Part shown: one piece after another, positions 25,981 to 36,502 of the stretch
How the letters are laid out: every line of letters starts with the position of its first letter
How positions within the stretch are numbered: the stretch's first letter is position 1
Assembly (NCBI GenBank): GCA_016935565.1
Contig: JAFGQS010000120.1
Location: 1-52,884, forward strand
Length of the DNA stretch: 52,884 nucleotides
Direction: 5' to 3'
Origin: Deltaproteobacteria bacterium
Lineage (GTDB): Bacteria; Desulfobacterota; Syntrophia; Syntrophales; UBA6807
Position numbers and translations under genes: made by a program
Notes under the pieces: model-generated
Database searches by the model: none
Told to the model about the DNA's origin: nothing
Seen by the model: the letters and a program-made list of their open reading frames with translations, nothing else

Positions 25981-27288
25981 TTAGCGCCTCCTCGCCACAC
26001 GTCCTTTCTTCATGAATCCTTCGTACTGCCGTGTCAGCATATGCGTTTCGATTTGGCCTGCCGTATCAAGGGCAACTCCAACAACAATAAGAAGGGCCGT
26101 TCCCCCAAAATAAAACGGTACGTTAAACTGCGCCATAAGGACACCTGGCATAACACATACAGCGGAAACATACAGGGCTCCACTGAAGGTAAGTCTTGTG
26201 AGAACCTTATCGATATATGCGGCGGTCCTCTTGCCCGGTCTTATGCCGGGAACGTATCCGCCATGTTTCTTCATATTGTCTGCTACATCTTCAGGATTGA
26301 AGGTAACAGCCGTATAAAAATAACAGAAAAAAATTATAAATGCGACATAGAGTGCATCGTGGACCAGTGTCCCCGGCATCAGGTATCCGGCGAATGCCTT
26401 CATCCATGGATGAGGAATAAAATTTGCGATTGTCGCCGGAAACATGATTATAGACGACGCGAAAATCGGTGGTATAACTCCCGCGGTATTGACCTTCAAG
26501 GGCAAGTGGGTCGTTTGCCCCCCGTACATTTTTCGTCCTATCACTCGCTTGGCATATTGAACGGGTATTCTTCTCTGGCCGCTTTCTACAAATACGATGA
26601 CGCCGACAACGGCGATCATTACAACGAACAGCAGGATAACAAAAAATATGCCCATCTCACCGGTGGAAATAAGCCGAAATGTGTTTACCACTGCCTCCGG
26701 TCCACGGGCTATAATACCGGCAAAAATGATAAGTGATATACCATTCCCGATACCCTTCTCAGTAATACTTTCACCTAACCACATGATAAACGACGTACCC
26801 GCCGTGAGGGTAATCACCGTCATGAGGCGAAAGGCCCAACCGGGATGAATAACAATCGATACACCTGACGGTCCGGCCATATTTTCCAAACCAATGGCAA
26901 TACCGAATCCCTGAATCATACTCAAAAGGACCGTACCGTACCGCGTATACTGGGTTATCTTCCTCCTGCCGGCATCCCCTTCTTTTGATAGTTTTTCCAG
27001 ATGGGGAATGACCACGGTAAGCAGTTGCAGGATAATGGACGCACTGATATAGGGCATAATCCCTAATGCAAATACGGACAGCCTGCTGAGTGCCCCCCCT
27101 GCAAACATGTCAAAGAGCCCTAACAAAGAACCTCTTGCTTGATCAAAAAAAGCAGCTAAGGCCGCCGTGTCTATCCCCGGTGTGGGAACATGAGCACCAA
27201 TTCTATAAACGGCAAGAAGAAGGAAGGTATAGAGTATCCTCTTCTGCAGTTCCGGTATCTTAGATATATTTCGAAAACCACCCAGCAA
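25981..27288 (-). CDS. secY: Preprotein translocase subunit SecY
   Basis: 435 residues and about ten membrane helices; forms the protein-conducting channel with SecE. The N-terminal IPELQKRILYTFLLLAVYRIG and the plug/helix-2 region ALGIMPYISASIILQLL are typical. Starts one base after the rplO stop codon. Confidence 0.97.
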   Translation of the reverse strand: MLGGFRNISKIPELQKRILYTFLLLAVYRIGAHVPTPGIDTAALAAFFDQARGSLLGLFDMFAGGALSRLSVFALGIMPYISASIILQLLTVVIPHLEKLSKEGDAGRRKITQYTRYGTVLLSMIQGFGIAIGLENMAGPSGVSIVIHPGWAFRLMTVITLTAGTSFIMWLGESITEKGIGNGISLIIFAGIIARGPEAVVNTFRLISTGEMGIFFVILLFVVMIAVVGVIVFVESGQRRIPVQYAKRVIGRKMYGGQTTHLPLKVNTAGVIPPIFASSIIMFPATIANFIPHPWMKAFAGYLMPGTLVHDALYVAFIIFFCYFYTAVTFNPEDVADNMKKHGGYVPGIRPGKRTAAYIDKVLTRLTFSGALYVSAVCVMPGVLMAQFNVPFYFGGTALLIVVGVALDTAGQIETHMLTRQYEGFMKKGRVARRR

Positions 27289-27289
27289 A

Positions 27290-27730
27290 TCAGATAACCT
27301 CTACGGAACCGCCTGATGCTTCAATTTTTTCTTTTGCACCACGGCTTATATTGTTTACCTTAAGTGTCAGCGGATATGTGATATCCCCTTTCCCCAGTAT
27401 TTTGACGCCATCACCTTTTCTTTTGATAATTCCCTGGTGGAAGAGCGTATCAGAATCCACGACAGAACCTTCCTCAAACTTCTTTAATTGTTCAAGGTTC
27501 ACGGCAATAATATCTTTTCTGAATTTATTACGAAATCCTCGTTTGGGCAACCGTCTTGACAACGGCATCTGCCCACCCTCAAAACCAGGCTTCACTCCGC
27601 CACCTGAACGGGCATTCTGCCCTTTGGATCCTTTGCAGGATGTACCACCGTGACCCGAACCGTTCCCACGGCCTACACGTTTTTTCTTTTTTCTTGAACC
27701 TTCAGGCGGTTTCAATCTGCTTAATTTCAT
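27290..27730 (-). CDS. rplO: Ribosomal protein L15
   Basis: 146 residues; glycine/arginine-rich N-terminus ([20 protein letters not shown]) and the [17 protein letters not shown] motif. In the usual place between rpmD and secY. Confidence 0.97.
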   Translation of the reverse strand: MKLSRLKPPEGSRKKKKRVGRGNGSGHGGTSCKGSKGQNARSGGGVKPGFEGGQMPLSRRLPKRGFRNKFRKDIIAVNLEQLKKFEEGSVVDSDTLFHQGIIKRKGDGVKILGKGDITYPLTLKVNNISRGAKEKIEASGGSVEVI

Positions 27731-27735
27731 ACCTG

Positions 27736-27924
27736 CTACACCTCACCTTCTTCGACGGAAACCAAGTGAGCAACCTTCGTAATCATACCGCGGATCTCAG
27801 CAGTATCTTGTAAGTAAACGGTTTTATTTAATTTTCTCAGTCCCATGCCGGTGAGCACTTTTCTTTGCTTATCGGGTCTTCCGATAGGACTTTTTACCAA
27901 TGTAATCTTTAGTGTATTTCCCAC
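27736..27924 (-). CDS. rpmD: Ribosomal protein L30
   Basis: 62 residues from a GTG at 27924, seven bases after GAGGTG; gives the family start [14 protein letters not shown]. An ATG two codons earlier (27930) lies too close to the ribosome site, and the TTG at 27939 overlaps it. Length fits L30. Confidence 0.92.
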   Translation of the reverse strand: MGNTLKITLVKSPIGRPDKQRKVLTGMGLRKLNKTVYLQDTAEIRGMITKVAHLVSVEEGEV

Positions 27925-27949
27925 AACCATCCACCTCAAATTAGAATCT

Positions 27950-28444
27950 CTATTGCTCGACTACATTTTTGCCCAAACGAGCAGCAACGTCTTGTTCGTT
28001 TTTTAATCGCATAAGACCATCCATAGTAGCCTTAACAAGGTTGTGTGGATTGTGTGAACCAAGACATTTCGTTAATATATTATGAACCCCCACCACTTCC
28101 AAAACCGCTCTTACCGCACCTCCTGCGATGAGGCCTGTTCCTTCGGATGCGGGCTTCAACAGAACCTTACCGGCTCCATAATTACCGATAATCTCATGGG
28201 GAATAGTCCTATTGGTTATGGCAACGCTCACCATATTTTTTTTGGCCTTTTCCATTCCTTTTCTGATTGCCACCGGTACTTCATGTGCTTTCCCCAATCC
28301 GATACCGACAGAACCATTCCCATCACCGACGACAACAACGGCGCTGAATCTGAATCTCCTTCCACCTTTGACAACTTTAGCTGTCCTCTTAATCGCGATA
28401 ACCTTATCAAGAAGTTCTATTTCTTCCATATATTCCTTATCCAT
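27950..28444 (-). CDS. rpsE: Ribosomal protein S5
   Basis: 164 residues with [19 protein letters not shown] and GYGKA-like region ([11 protein letters not shown]); double-stranded RNA-binding fold followed by the C-terminal domain. ATG 28444 behind AAAGG. Confidence 0.97.
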   Translation of the reverse strand: MDKEYMEEIELLDKVIAIKRTAKVVKGGRRFRFSAVVVVGDGNGSVGIGLGKAHEVPVAIRKGMEKAKKNMVSVAITNRTIPHEIIGNYGAGKVLLKPASEGTGLIAGGAVRAVLEVVGVHNILTKCLGSHNPHNLVKATMDGLMRLKNEQDVAARLGKNVVEQ

Positions 28445-28483
28445 ATAGCTTACCTTTACAATAAATCCGTAACCATCCGACCA

Positions 28484-28852
28484 TTAAAACTTTAAGCCCT
28501 CTTCTCTGGCACCTTCTGCAAGGGCTTTGACCCTTCCATGGTAAAGAAATTTACCTCTATCAAAGACAGCTTCCGATACATTTTTTGAAGTCAATTCTTT
28601 TGCCAATAATTTGCCTACCTCCCGGGCTGCCTCGGTTTTCTTTAATCCGTTGACATTACCTCTCAATTCCTTACTGAGGGTTGATGCATATGCCAGGGTT
28701 CGACCTATGTCATCAGCAACAGCCTGTACATATATGTGTTTGGAACTTCGAAATACAGCAAGACGTGGTCTCGCTTCCGTTCCAAAAATTTTGCTTTTTA
28801 CTCTCTTTTTCCGCTTCTCACGTATTTTTTCTAACTTTTTTGTCGTTCCCAA
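28484..28852 (-). CDS. rplR: Ribosomal protein L18
   Basis: 122 residues from a TTG at 28852, seven bases after AGAGAGG; the product starts GTTKKLEKIREKRKKRVK and carries RPRLAVFRSSKHIYVQ, which binds 5S rRNA. An ATG six codons upstream (28870) has no ribosome site, so the TTG is preferred. Confidence 0.93.
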   Translation of the reverse strand: MGTTKKLEKIREKRKKRVKSKIFGTEARPRLAVFRSSKHIYVQAVADDIGRTLAYASTLSKELRGNVNGLKKTEAAREVGKLLAKELTSKNVSEAVFDRGKFLYHGRVKALAEGAREEGLKF

Positions 28853-28880
28853 TATCAAACCTCTCTGCATAGATTACTTA

Positions 28881-29420
28881 TTATGCCCCGGCTGACTTGC
28901 CCACCTTTCTCCGTATCTTTTCACCTGCATACTTGATTCCTTTTCCCTTATATGGTTCAGGTTTCCTGACACTTCTGATTTCCGCTGCAACCCGTCCGAC
29001 AAACTCCTTGTCAATACCGGAGACAACCATATTAACTTGCCTATCCACTTTTATTGAAACACCTTCGGGGATCTTGTATTCAACCGGTTTCGAAAATCCG
29101 ACAAACAACCTCAGTATATCATCCTGTATCTCCGCACGATAGCCAACACCGCTTATCTCAAGGGCTTTCTCAAACCCTTGGCTCACACCGGTCACCATAT
29201 TGGCAATTAATGTCCTTACGAGACCGTGAAAAGACCTCCCCCGTTTGTTTTCAGAGAGTCTGTTGACAACAATCGTACTGTTATCGACCATGACACTTAC
29301 TTCCGTAGGAATTTCCCTTGAAAGAGTTCCCTTTGGACCATCAACTACTATTCCAGATCCATCCAGTGCAATCTTTACACCTTCAGGTATTTGTATCGGT
29401 TTTTTACCAATCCTTGACAT
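28881..29420 (-). CDS. rplF: Ribosomal protein L6
   Basis: 179 residues, start MSRIGKKPIQIPEGV, end with PEPYKGKGIKYAGEKIRRK, the L6 signature. Lies 28 bases before the rplR start. Confidence 0.97.
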   Translation of the reverse strand: MSRIGKKPIQIPEGVKIALDGSGIVVDGPKGTLSREIPTEVSVMVDNSTIVVNRLSENKRGRSFHGLVRTLIANMVTGVSQGFEKALEISGVGYRAEIQDDILRLFVGFSKPVEYKIPEGVSIKVDRQVNMVVSGIDKEFVGRVAAEIRSVRKPEPYKGKGIKYAGEKIRRKVGKSAGA

Positions 29421-29462
29421 GAGTGAATCTCCCGCACTCTCCGTGAGTATTATTTCTGGACA

Positions 29463-29867
29463 CTACCATATATTACAGAGGATCTCGCCGCCCACGTTCA
29501 TTTCTCTTGCTTCGTTGTCAGTTATGATACCTTTGGATGTTGAGACGATGGACACACCATAACCGTTAAGGACCTTTGGAATTTCTTTGCTTCCAGAGTA
29601 GAATCTTCTTCCCGGTTTGCTGATTCTCTGTATGTCGGTTATTACTCTCTCTTTCGACACAGTATACTTGAGATAAATTCGTAATACTCCCTTTCGCCTG
29701 GTGCTGTCTCTTTTTATTTCAAACCCACTGATATAACCTGTTTTTTTCAATACTTTGGCAATACTCAAATTCACCTTTGAAAAAAACACATCCGTACTTT
29801 TAAATTTTCTGTGATTTGCATTTCTTATTCTTGTTAGCATATCAGCAATAGGATCGGACATCCCCAT
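29463..29867 (-). CDS. rpsH: Ribosomal protein S8
   Basis: 134 residues with SDPIADMLTRIRNA and the C-terminal STSKGIITDNEARE motif. ATG 29867 is eight bases from GGAG; the second ATG two codons later is further away. Confidence 0.97.
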   Translation of the reverse strand: MGMSDPIADMLTRIRNANHRKFKSTDVFFSKVNLSIAKVLKKTGYISGFEIKRDSTRRKGVLRIYLKYTVSKERVITDIQRISKPGRRFYSGSKEIPKVLNGYGVSIVSTSKGIITDNEAREMNVGGEILCNIW

Positions 29868-29880
29868 ATAATCTTCTCCT

Positions 29881-30066
29881 TTACCAGCTCGACTTAATTA
29901 CGCCAGGAAGTTCTCCTTGCGATGCCAGTTTCCTCAAACAGAGCCGGCACATGTTAAATTTTCGGTAATAGGCACGAGGCCTCCCGCAGAGGGGACATCG
30001 ATTGTATTCTCTCACAGGAAACTTCTTCTTTGTCTTTGCTTTCGCAATTAAGGATTTCTTCGCCAC
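29881..30066 (-). CDS. rpsN: Ribosomal protein S14, zinc-binding type Z
   Basis: 61 residues, the short form. Zinc ligands Cys24, Cys27, Cys40 and Cys43; ends GVIKSSW. Confidence 0.97.
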   Translation of the reverse strand: MAKKSLIAKAKTKKKFPVREYNRCPLCGRPRAYYRKFNMCRLCLRKLASQGELPGVIKSSW

Positions 30067-30090
30067 ATTTACTCCTCCGGCTCTTTCTCA

Positions 30091-30630
30091 CTAATTTCTG
30101 AAGGGAATTCCCATCAGTCTTAAAAGTACCCGTGCTTCATCATCCGTCTCAGCAGACGTAACAATAGTAATATTCATACCCCTGACTTTATCGATCTTGT
30201 CATACTCAACTTCAGGAAAGATAAATTGTTCCTTAATGCCCAGCGAAAAATTACCCCTTCCATCAAATGATCGCGGTGAAATACCCCTAAAGTCTCTGAT
30301 TCGTGGGATGGCTACACTGATGAGTCGATCAAAAAATTCGTACATTCTCTCTCTTCGCAACGTTACCATGCAGCCTATTGACATCCCTTTACGAACCTTA
30401 AAGGTAGCAATCGACTTTTTCGCCTTGGTAACCACCGGTTTCTGCCCTACGATCATGGCAAGTTCTTCAGTTGCATTATCGAGTATCTTGATATTTTGAA
30501 TCGCCTCACCCAGACCCATATTCACGACAATCTTCTCGATCTTGGGTACTTCCATTACATTTTTATATTTTAATTCCTTTATCAAGGCAGGAACTACTTC
30601 TTTAAGATAATATTCTTTTAACCTTGCCAT
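30091..30630 (-). CDS. rplE: Ribosomal protein L5
   Basis: 179 residues with the L5 motifs [15 protein letters not shown] and GKKP-like [18 protein letters not shown], and [16 protein letters not shown]. Binds 5S rRNA with L18. Confidence 0.97.
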   Translation of the reverse strand: MARLKEYYLKEVVPALIKELKYKNVMEVPKIEKIVVNMGLGEAIQNIKILDNATEELAMIVGQKPVVTKAKKSIATFKVRKGMSIGCMVTLRRERMYEFFDRLISVAIPRIRDFRGISPRSFDGRGNFSLGIKEQFIFPEVEYDKIDKVRGMNITIVTSAETDDEARVLLRLMGIPFRN

Positions 30631-30645
30631 GAATCCTTCCTCGAT

Positions 30646-30966
30646 CTATTCATCTAGTATCTCGTTACATTTTCTACAGACACGCACCTTTTTCCCGTCT
30701 TCCAATGCCTTGTATCCGATACGAACACCTGTATTGCACTTGTTACACAACAGCCGAACATTGGAAATATGAATGGATCCTTCTTTTTCAACAATACCAC
30801 CCTTACCATGCATGTCCGGTCTCTGATGCTTCTTGAGCATATTCAATTTTTCAACAATAACCCGATTCTTATCACGTATTATGGTAAGAACTTTACCGGT
30901 CTTTCCTTTTTCCTTACCAGTAATAACTTGTATTATATCACCTTTTTTTATATGAACTCCCAGCAT
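30646..30966 (-). CDS. rplX: Ribosomal protein L24 with C-terminal zinc ribbon
   Basis: 106 residues. KOW motif in the N-terminal half (KKGDIIQVITGKEKGKTGKV), which starts 50S assembly. The C-terminus has a cysteine set Cys74, Cys77, Cys97, Cys100 that can bind zinc, present in only part of the family. Confidence 0.96.
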   Translation of the reverse strand: MLGVHIKKGDIIQVITGKEKGKTGKVLTIIRDKNRVIVEKLNMLKKHQRPDMHGKGGIVEKEGSIHISNVRLLCNKCNTGVRIGYKALEDGKKVRVCRKCNEILDE

Positions 30967-31006
30967 TTCTTAATCCTTATCGCACTCTGTTAAAACAAAC
31001 GTAACG

Positions 31007-31375
31007 CTATAAAACCTCCGGCGCAAGAGAAACGATCTTCATAAATCGCTTGGCCCGTAATTCGCGAGCCACCGGTCCAAAGATACGTGTTCCGATCGGT
31101 TCCATTTGCTCGTTAATCAAAACAGCCGCATTTTCATCAAACCTCAGGCTTGAACCGTCATTCCGCCCGATCTCTTTTTTCGTTCTCACAACGACTGCTT
31201 TCATGACGTCCCCTTTTTTAACCTTGGAATTGGGAATCGCTTCTTTCACCGATACGATAATAATATCACCTACCGAGGCATATCTTCTTCTGGTTCCACC
31301 GAGCACTTTTATGCAATATACCTTTTTGGCGCCTGAATTATCTGCTACATTTAATTTTGTCTGCATCTGTATCAT
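31007..31375 (-). CDS. rplN: Ribosomal protein L14
   Basis: 122 residues, the exact family length: [17 protein letters not shown] at the start and [13 protein letters not shown] near the end. Confidence 0.97.
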   Translation of the reverse strand: MIQMQTKLNVADNSGAKKVYCIKVLGGTRRRYASVGDIIIVSVKEAIPNSKVKKGDVMKAVVVRTKKEIGRNDGSSLRFDENAAVLINEQMEPIGTRIFGPVARELRAKRFMKIVSLAPEVL

Positions 31376-31423
31376 AATTAACTCCGAACCATATCCATTA
31401 TAACCGTCAGACCGATATTTTCA

Positions 31424-31681
31424 TTATTTTGCCCGTTGCAGAATCTCGCGCACCCGCCATCTCTTTTGTCGACTGAGTGGACGTGACTCGACGATTAACA
31501 CCGTATCACCGACATTACAGTCATTCTGTTCGTCATGAGCTTTGTATCTCACATGTTTCCTGATATACTTTTGAAATTTCTGATGCTTCACCAGTCTTTC
31601 CGTTAAAACAACGACTGTTTTATCCATTTTATCTTTGATGACAACGCCCTGCATGGTTCTTCTGTTACCCCTTTTATCCAT
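31424..31681 (-). CDS. rpsQ: Ribosomal protein S17
   Basis: 85 residues; MQGVVIKDKMDKTVVV, then VGDTVLIVESRPLS, typical of S17. Starts three bases after the rpmC stop. Confidence 0.96.
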   Translation of the reverse strand: MDKRGNRRTMQGVVIKDKMDKTVVVLTERLVKHQKFQKYIRKHVRYKAHDEQNDCNVGDTVLIVESRPLSRQKRWRVREILQRAK

Positions 31682-31684
31682 GAC

Positions 31685-31879
31685 CTATTTTTCAGCCTCC
31701 TTTTCCCCAAGAACCGTCTTTACACGAGCGATATCTTTTTTTACTTGTTTCATTGCAGAAGGAGAATCCAACTGCCCAGTCCCATGCCTGAAACGGAGTT
31801 TGAAGAGTTCCCCAACAAGGTCTTTCTCTTTTTCCTTCAATTCCTCACGACTGAGGTCTCTCAATTCCTTAATCTTCAT
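31685..31879 (-). CDS. rpmC: Ribosomal protein L29
   Basis: 64 residues, [19 protein letters not shown] and onward with the L29 motif [16 protein letters not shown] 31879 has GGGAG seven bases upstream and overlaps the rplP end by 11 bases. Confidence 0.96.
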   Translation of the reverse strand: MKIKELRDLSREELKEKEKDLVGELFKLRFRHGTGQLDSPSAMKQVKKDIARVKTVLGEKEAEK

Positions 31880-32291
31880 CAAATATCTCCCTCGTCAGAA
31901 ACCTCGTCTTGACAGGAAGCTTGTGAGCTGCCAATCGACACGCTTCCCGTGCCATATCTTTTGAAACCCCTTCTATCTCATACAGAACTCTTCCAGGTTT
32001 CACGATTGCAACCCACTCTTCAGGAGATCCTTTTCCCTTTCCCATGCGGGTCTCTGCCGGTTTTTTCGTAACGGACTTATGGGGGAATATCCTTATCCAA
32101 ATCTTTCCACCACGCTTTACATGACGTGTCATTGCGATACGAGCAGCTTCAATTTGTCGTGAAGTTATCCGTCCACACTCAAGCGCTTGAATGCCATAAA
32201 GGCCAAAATCAATCCTGTCTCCACCCTTTGATTTGCCCCCCATTCGGCCCTTTTGAAGTTTTCTATATTTTATTCTTTTCGGAGCTAACAT
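31869..32291 (-). CDS. rplP: Ribosomal protein L16
   Basis: 140 residues, start [19 protein letters not shown], with [20 protein letters not shown], the usual L16 core. Overlaps the rpmC start. Confidence 0.97.
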   Translation of the reverse strand: MLAPKRIKYRKLQKGRMGGKSKGGDRIDFGLYGIQALECGRITSRQIEAARIAMTRHVKRGGKIWIRIFPHKSVTKKPAETRMGKGKGSPEEWVAIVKPGRVLYEIEGVSKDMAREACRLAAHKLPVKTRFLTREIFDED

Positions 32292-32339
32292 AATTCAAAA
32301 CCTTATTATATCGTTCTCTATTACCAGATGGTGTTTCTC

Positions 32340-32987
32340 TCAATCAGCAGCTTCTTTCCTGTCAGGTAAAACCTCTCCATGAAATATTAATACTTTAACG
32401 CCGATAACACCGTATGTCGTTCTCGCTTCAGCAAAGCCATAGCCGATATCGGCTCTCAAGGTGTGAAGAGGGACTCTTCCTTCTCTATACCATTCTCTCC
32501 TTGCCATTTCCGCTCCGCCAAGTCTTCCTGCACAGGCGACTCGTATTCCCTGGGCACCGAACTTGAGGGCTGAAGTAACGCTTCTCTTCATTGCTCTCCT
32601 GAAGGCAACTCTTCTCTCAAGCTGTAAGGCAATATTTTCGGCAACGAGCTGTGCATCCACCTCGGGCTTTCGTACTTCAAGAATATTGATAATGACTTCG
32701 CCCGTCATCATCTTCTCAAGATCTTTTTTTAGCTTCTCAATTTCGGCCCCTTTGCGACCGATAATGATTCCCGGACGAGCAACACGCATATTAATTTTGG
32801 CCTTATCGGCTGCTCTTTCAATTTCTACCTTCGATATACCGGCGTGATAAAATTTTGCCTTTAAATATCGCTTGATCCTGAGATCTTCGTGAAGTAACTG
32901 ATGATAATTTTTTTCAGAAAACCACTGGGAATCCCATGTTTTATTTATACCTAATCTGAACCCGATAGGATTTACCTTCTGCCCCAA
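32340..32987 (-). CDS. rpsC: Ribosomal protein S3
   Basis: 215 residues: [14 protein letters not shown] at the start, a KH domain ([20 protein letters not shown]) and the C-terminal [22 protein letters not shown] start at 32987 behind GGGAGGTGA. Confidence 0.97.
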   Translation of the reverse strand: MGQKVNPIGFRLGINKTWDSQWFSEKNYHQLLHEDLRIKRYLKAKFYHAGISKVEIERAADKAKINMRVARPGIIIGRKGAEIEKLKKDLEKMMTGEVIINILEVRKPEVDAQLVAENIALQLERRVAFRRAMKRSVTSALKFGAQGIRVACAGRLGGAEMARREWYREGRVPLHTLRADIGYGFAEARTTYGVIGVKVLIFHGEVLPDRKEAAD

Positions 32988-33004
32988 GCTTCACCTCCCG
33001 TGTT

Positions 33005-33337
33005 TTAATATTCATCTAAAACAACTGTTATATGACTCATTCTCTTTTTAATCGGTGCCACCCTTCCTTGTGCTCTTGCTCTCCACCTCTTCAGTGAAGG
33101 ACCCTGATCGACAAATATCTTTTTTACGTATAGTATATTCTCATCGACATTCGGATTCTGGGTAGCATTCGCGACGGCTGACTTCACCACTTTTTTGATG
33201 ATTCGTGCCGCTTTTTTCTGCGCAAAGGTTAGAATCCGATCTGCTTCTTCAACCTTTTTGCCCCTGACCATATCCACGACTAATCTTGCCTTCTGCGGCG
33301 AGATTCGAACATATTTTAAGACAGCTTTTGATTCCAT
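33005..33337 (-). CDS. rplV: Ribosomal protein L22
   Basis: 110 residues; YVRISPQKARLVVDMVRGK at the start and the tunnel-lining beta-hairpin region RWRARAQGRVAPIKKR near the end. Confidence 0.97.
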   Translation of the reverse strand: MESKAVLKYVRISPQKARLVVDMVRGKKVEEADRILTFAQKKAARIIKKVVKSAVANATQNPNVDENILYVKKIFVDQGPSLKRWRARAQGRVAPIKKRMSHITVVLDEY

Positions 33338-33373
33338 TTTGTAAAAAACCTCGAGAGTAATTTTTGCGCCTTT

Positions 33374-33658
33374 TTATCGTCTCTTCATCCTCGATTTTCT
33401 GTCTCCTGCATGGCTGTAAAACGTTCTTGTCGGTGCAAATTCGCCAAGTTTATGTCCAACCATGTTTTCCGTAACAAAAATGGGAATAAATTTCTTCCCG
33501 TTATGTACTGCGAATGTATGGCCAAGAAATTCGGGAGTAACCGTAGAACGGCGGGACCATGTCTTTATTACCGTTCTGCTTCCCGTTTCTTCTGCTTTCT
33601 GTACCTTCTTAAGCAGCTTCTCATCAACAAACGGACCCTTTTTAACTGAACGTGCCAC
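33374..33658 (-). CDS. rpsS: Ribosomal protein S19
   Basis: 94 residues, [19 protein letters not shown] at the start and [18 protein letters not shown]-like end. GTG start at 33658, four bases after the rplB stop. Confidence 0.97.
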   Translation of the reverse strand: MARSVKKGPFVDEKLLKKVQKAEETGSRTVIKTWSRRSTVTPEFLGHTFAVHNGKKFIPIFVTENMVGHKLGEFAPTRTFYSHAGDRKSRMKRR

Positions 33659-33661
33659 CCT

Positions 33662-34483
33662 TTAACTCCTTTTCTTTACAATGTATTTATCGGAGTATTT
33701 GCTCTTCCTCGTTTTATAACCTTTCGTCGGAACACCCCACGGCGTACAGGGATGTCTTCCTCCGGAAGATCTTCCTTCTCCTCCACCCATCGGATGATCA
33801 ACAGGATTCATGACAACGCCACGCACCTTCGGTCGCTTTCCTAACCATCGAGTCCTTCCGGCTTTACCGACGCTTACATTCTCGTGATCGATATTCCCTA
33901 CCTGTCCGATTGTGGCCTTACACTCCTGGTGAACCTTTCTCACTTCACCGGAGGGAAGTCTGACCTGTGCATATGCTCCTTCCTTCGCCATCAGCTGAGC
34001 ATACGAGCCGGCACTTCGTATCATCTGGCCTCCCTTTCCGATCTTCAGCTCAATATTGTGAATGTGAGAACCCAGGGGTATATTCTTGAGCGGTATGGTA
34101 TTCCCCGGCTTTATATCGGCCCGCTCGCCGCTGATAACGGTATCTCCCACGTTGAGTCCAACAGGCCAGAGAATATATCTCTTTTCACCATCGGGATAAT
34201 GAAGCAAGGCTATTCTTGCAGATCGATTCGGGTCATATTCAATGGATGCAACTTTCGCGGGGATATCCCTTTTATCACGCTTGAAGTCGATCAATCGATA
34301 TTTCTTTTTGTGACCTCCCCCTATATGCCTGCTTGTTATTCTTCCCCTGTTATTCCGTCCGCCCGTTTTTTTCTGGGGCCTGAGAAGACTCTTCTCCGGC
34401 TCAGTTGACGTAATCTCATCGAAGGTCAAACAGGTTTGAGATCTTCGGCTCGGCGATGTCGGTTTGTACAGTTTGATTGCCAT
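33662..34483 (-). CDS. rplB: Ribosomal protein L2
   Basis: 273 residues with the peptidyl-transferase-centre motif [16 protein letters not shown], including the conserved His, near residue 225. [14 protein letters not shown] start. Confidence 0.98.
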   Translation of the reverse strand: MAIKLYKPTSPSRRSQTCLTFDEITSTEPEKSLLRPQKKTGGRNNRGRITSRHIGGGHKKKYRLIDFKRDKRDIPAKVASIEYDPNRSARIALLHYPDGEKRYILWPVGLNVGDTVISGERADIKPGNTIPLKNIPLGSHIHNIELKIGKGGQMIRSAGSYAQLMAKEGAYAQVRLPSGEVRKVHQECKATIGQVGNIDHENVSVGKAGRTRWLGKRPKVRGVVMNPVDHPMGGGEGRSSGGRHPCTPWGVPTKGYKTRKSKYSDKYIVKKRS

Positions 34484-34510
34484 GAATTCGCGTCCTTCTC
34501 TTTATGCCTC

Positions 34511-34798
34511 TTACACTTTTTCAAATACTTCTATATTATTGCCGGGAGCGAGGGTAACGACAGCTTTCTTCCAGTCTTTCCTTTTACCCATCATTCGTCC
34601 CAATCGTTTTTGTTTGCCTCTCATGTTTATCGTATGAACGCCCGTCACTTTAACCTTAAAAATCTTTTCAACGGCGTTGTGTATGTCGATCTTTGTTGCC
34701 CTGCGGTCAACTTCGAAGAAATATTTATTCCTCTCATCTCTCGCAATCGTGGTTTTTTCAGTTACCAGCGGTCTCTTTATGACAGAATATATATCCAT
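34511..34798 (-). CDS. rplW: Ribosomal protein L23
   Basis: 95 residues: [12 protein letters not shown] at the start and [18 protein letters not shown]. Sits at the exit tunnel. Its ATG overlaps the rplD stop. Confidence 0.97.
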   Translation of the reverse strand: MDIYSVIKRPLVTEKTTIARDERNKYFFEVDRRATKIDIHNAVEKIFKVKVTGVHTINMRGKQKRLGRMMGKRKDWKKAVVTLAPGNNIEVFEKV

Positions 34799-35421
34799 TA
34801 TGACAATAAAGCCCTTTCTATCATCTTTACAGAAGATTCCAACAAAACGAGATTATCATACTTTAGCAGATCATACACATTGATACCTTCCGAACGCATC
34901 ATCTTTACTTCCTTGATATTTCTTGAGGATTTCTCAAGAACAGCATCAGATCTATCCAGAACAAAAAGAACGCTCTTTAATTCGAATCTGGTAAGAACTT
35001 CTTTAAACTTTTTTGTCTTGATTTCATCCATTGGAAAATCCCGAAGAATCAACATTTTGTTTTCCGTGACTTTTAAGCTGAGGGCGGACTTAAGAGCAGC
35101 CTTCTTGACCTTCTTCGGAATTCTGAATGAATAATCTCTTGGCCTGGGCCCGAATACAATACCGCCGCCTCTCCAGAGAGGAGATCGTATCGTACCGACT
35201 CGTGCCCTTCCCGTTCCTTTCTGACGCCACGGCTTCCTGCCTCCTCCGCGTACTTCGCCGCGACGCTTTGTCGATGCAGTTCCTTGCCTTTTGGAAGCCA
35301 ATTGCATTTTAATAACGTCAGAAATTAAATGCTCCTTGACTGGCACTCCAAACACAGAATCGCTGATCTCTATTTCAGATACCTTATTTTTTTCAATATC
35401 ATATACACTTAAAACCGACAT
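34798..35421 (-). CDS. rplD: Ribosomal protein L4
   Basis: 207 residues from ATG 35421, the usual length: [24 protein letters not shown] five codons upstream overlaps the rplC stop and is possible. [19 protein letters not shown] is the conserved loop that enters the ribosome tunnel. In some bacteria L4 represses this operon. Confidence 0.95.
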   Translation of the reverse strand: MSVLSVYDIEKNKVSEIEISDSVFGVPVKEHLISDVIKMQLASKRQGTASTKRRGEVRGGGRKPWRQKGTGRARVGTIRSPLWRGGGIVFGPRPRDYSFRIPKKVKKAALKSALSLKVTENKMLILRDFPMDEIKTKKFKEVLTRFELKSVLFVLDRSDAVLEKSSRNIKEVKMMRSEGINVYDLLKYDNLVLLESSVKMIERALLS

Positions 35422-35432
35422 GTTTTTATCAC

Positions 35433-36080
35433 TCAATTTTCTCTCGTTAGCATACTCTTTACAGCATTCTTAATTAAGACAATACCGTTTCTCGCACCGG
35501 GGACAGCCCCCTTGACCAGTATGAGATTTCTATCCGCCCTGACTCCCACAATCGTCAGATTCTGAACTGTTTTTCTCTGGTTTCCCATATGTCCTGGCAG
35601 CTTCGTTCCTTTAAACACTCTTGAGGGATACGCACTTGCTCCGATCGAACCGGGCGCCCGGTGAAACATTGAACCATGGGTCGCCCTGCCGCCGTGAAAG
35701 CCATGCCTCTTAATCACTCCGGCAAAACCTTTTCCCTTCGTTGTTCCGATCACATCGACACGGTCACCGACGCCAAAAATATCTGCCTTTAATTCCTGAC
35801 CGACCTCATAGTCATCGGGTGTATCTGTTCGGAATTCCCTTATAAATTGGAAATATCCCTTATCCGCTTTTTTAAAATGCCCTTTCAAAGGCTTTGTTGC
35901 TTTCTTTTCCTTTCTCCTACCGAACCCCAACTGGACAGCATCGTAACCATCCGTTTTTTTCGTCTTCTTCTGTATAACAAAACAGGGGCCCGTCTCAATA
36001 ACCGTAACCGGAATAGCGGCACCATCTTCCCAGAATATTTGGGTCATTCCCAATTTTTTACCTATGAGTCCCATTTCCAT
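35433..36080 (-). CDS. rplC: Ribosomal protein L3
   Basis: 215 residues from ATG 36080; [13 protein letters not shown] at the start and [18 protein letters not shown] around 145-165. The precise start among 36104 (TTG), 36080 and 36074 is uncertain since none has a clear ribosome site. Confidence 0.95.
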   Translation of the reverse strand: MEMGLIGKKLGMTQIFWEDGAAIPVTVIETGPCFVIQKKTKKTDGYDAVQLGFGRRKEKKATKPLKGHFKKADKGYFQFIREFRTDTPDDYEVGQELKADIFGVGDRVDVIGTTKGKGFAGVIKRHGFHGGRATHGSMFHRAPGSIGASAYPSRVFKGTKLPGHMGNQRKTVQNLTIVGVRADRNLILVKGAVPGARNGIVLIKNAVKSMLTREN

Positions 36081-36122
36081 TTTAATTATAATCTCTTCTA
36101 CCAATAGATTGCGTTTTTTGAT

Positions 36123-36159
36123 AAAAAAGAGGAGATGGATTTTTTAAAACCATCCCCCC
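36123..36159 (-). terminator. Terminator-like hairpin between rpsJ and rplC
   Basis: On the minus strand GGGGATGG (36157-36150) pairs with CCATCTCC (36138-36131), with one G-U pair, extendable to about 10 pairs, and a six-T run follows (36128-36123). It lies between the S10 stop and the L3 start, inside the S10 operon, so it may act as an attenuator lowering expression of downstream genes or as a processing signal. Confidence 0.6.
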
Positions 36160-36173
36160 GCTCCTTATTGAAA

Positions 36174-36482
36174 CTACAGCTTTATTTCGACGTCCACACC
36201 TGCTGAGAGATCTAACTTCATGAGCGTATCGACTGTTGCCTGCGTCGGCTCAATTATATCGATCAATCGTTTATGTGTTCTGATCTCAAACTGTTCTCGT
36301 GATTTTTTATCAACATGGGGCGATCTGTTGACGCAGTACTTGTTTATTTTTGTCGGCAGCGGTATCGGCCCCGCGACACGAGCTCCCGTTCTCTTCGCCG
36401 TATCGACGATATCCTGCGCAGACCGATCCAACAGTTTGTGGTCGTATGCTTTGAGACGTATTCTGATCTTTTGATTTTCCAT
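36174..36482 (-). CDS. rpsJ: Ribosomal protein S10
   Basis: 102 residues: [19 protein letters not shown] and the [19 protein letters not shown] loop. Follows tuf by 20 bases. Confidence 0.97.
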   Translation of the reverse strand: MENQKIRIRLKAYDHKLLDRSAQDIVDTAKRTGARVAGPIPLPTKINKYCVNRSPHVDKKSREQFEIRTHKRLIDIIEPTQATVDTLMKLDLSAGVDVEIKL

Positions 36483-36502
36483 GTGTCCCTTTTACTCAAT
36501 AA

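Noticed and set aside
25897-26736. 279-codon plus-strand frame antisense to secY and map
   Set aside because: Product is basic and unstructured, and the sense genes are certain.
34436-35134. 232-codon plus-strand frame antisense to rplW/rplD
   Set aside because: Lies entirely across well-supported ribosomal genes; product is low-complexity with no motif.
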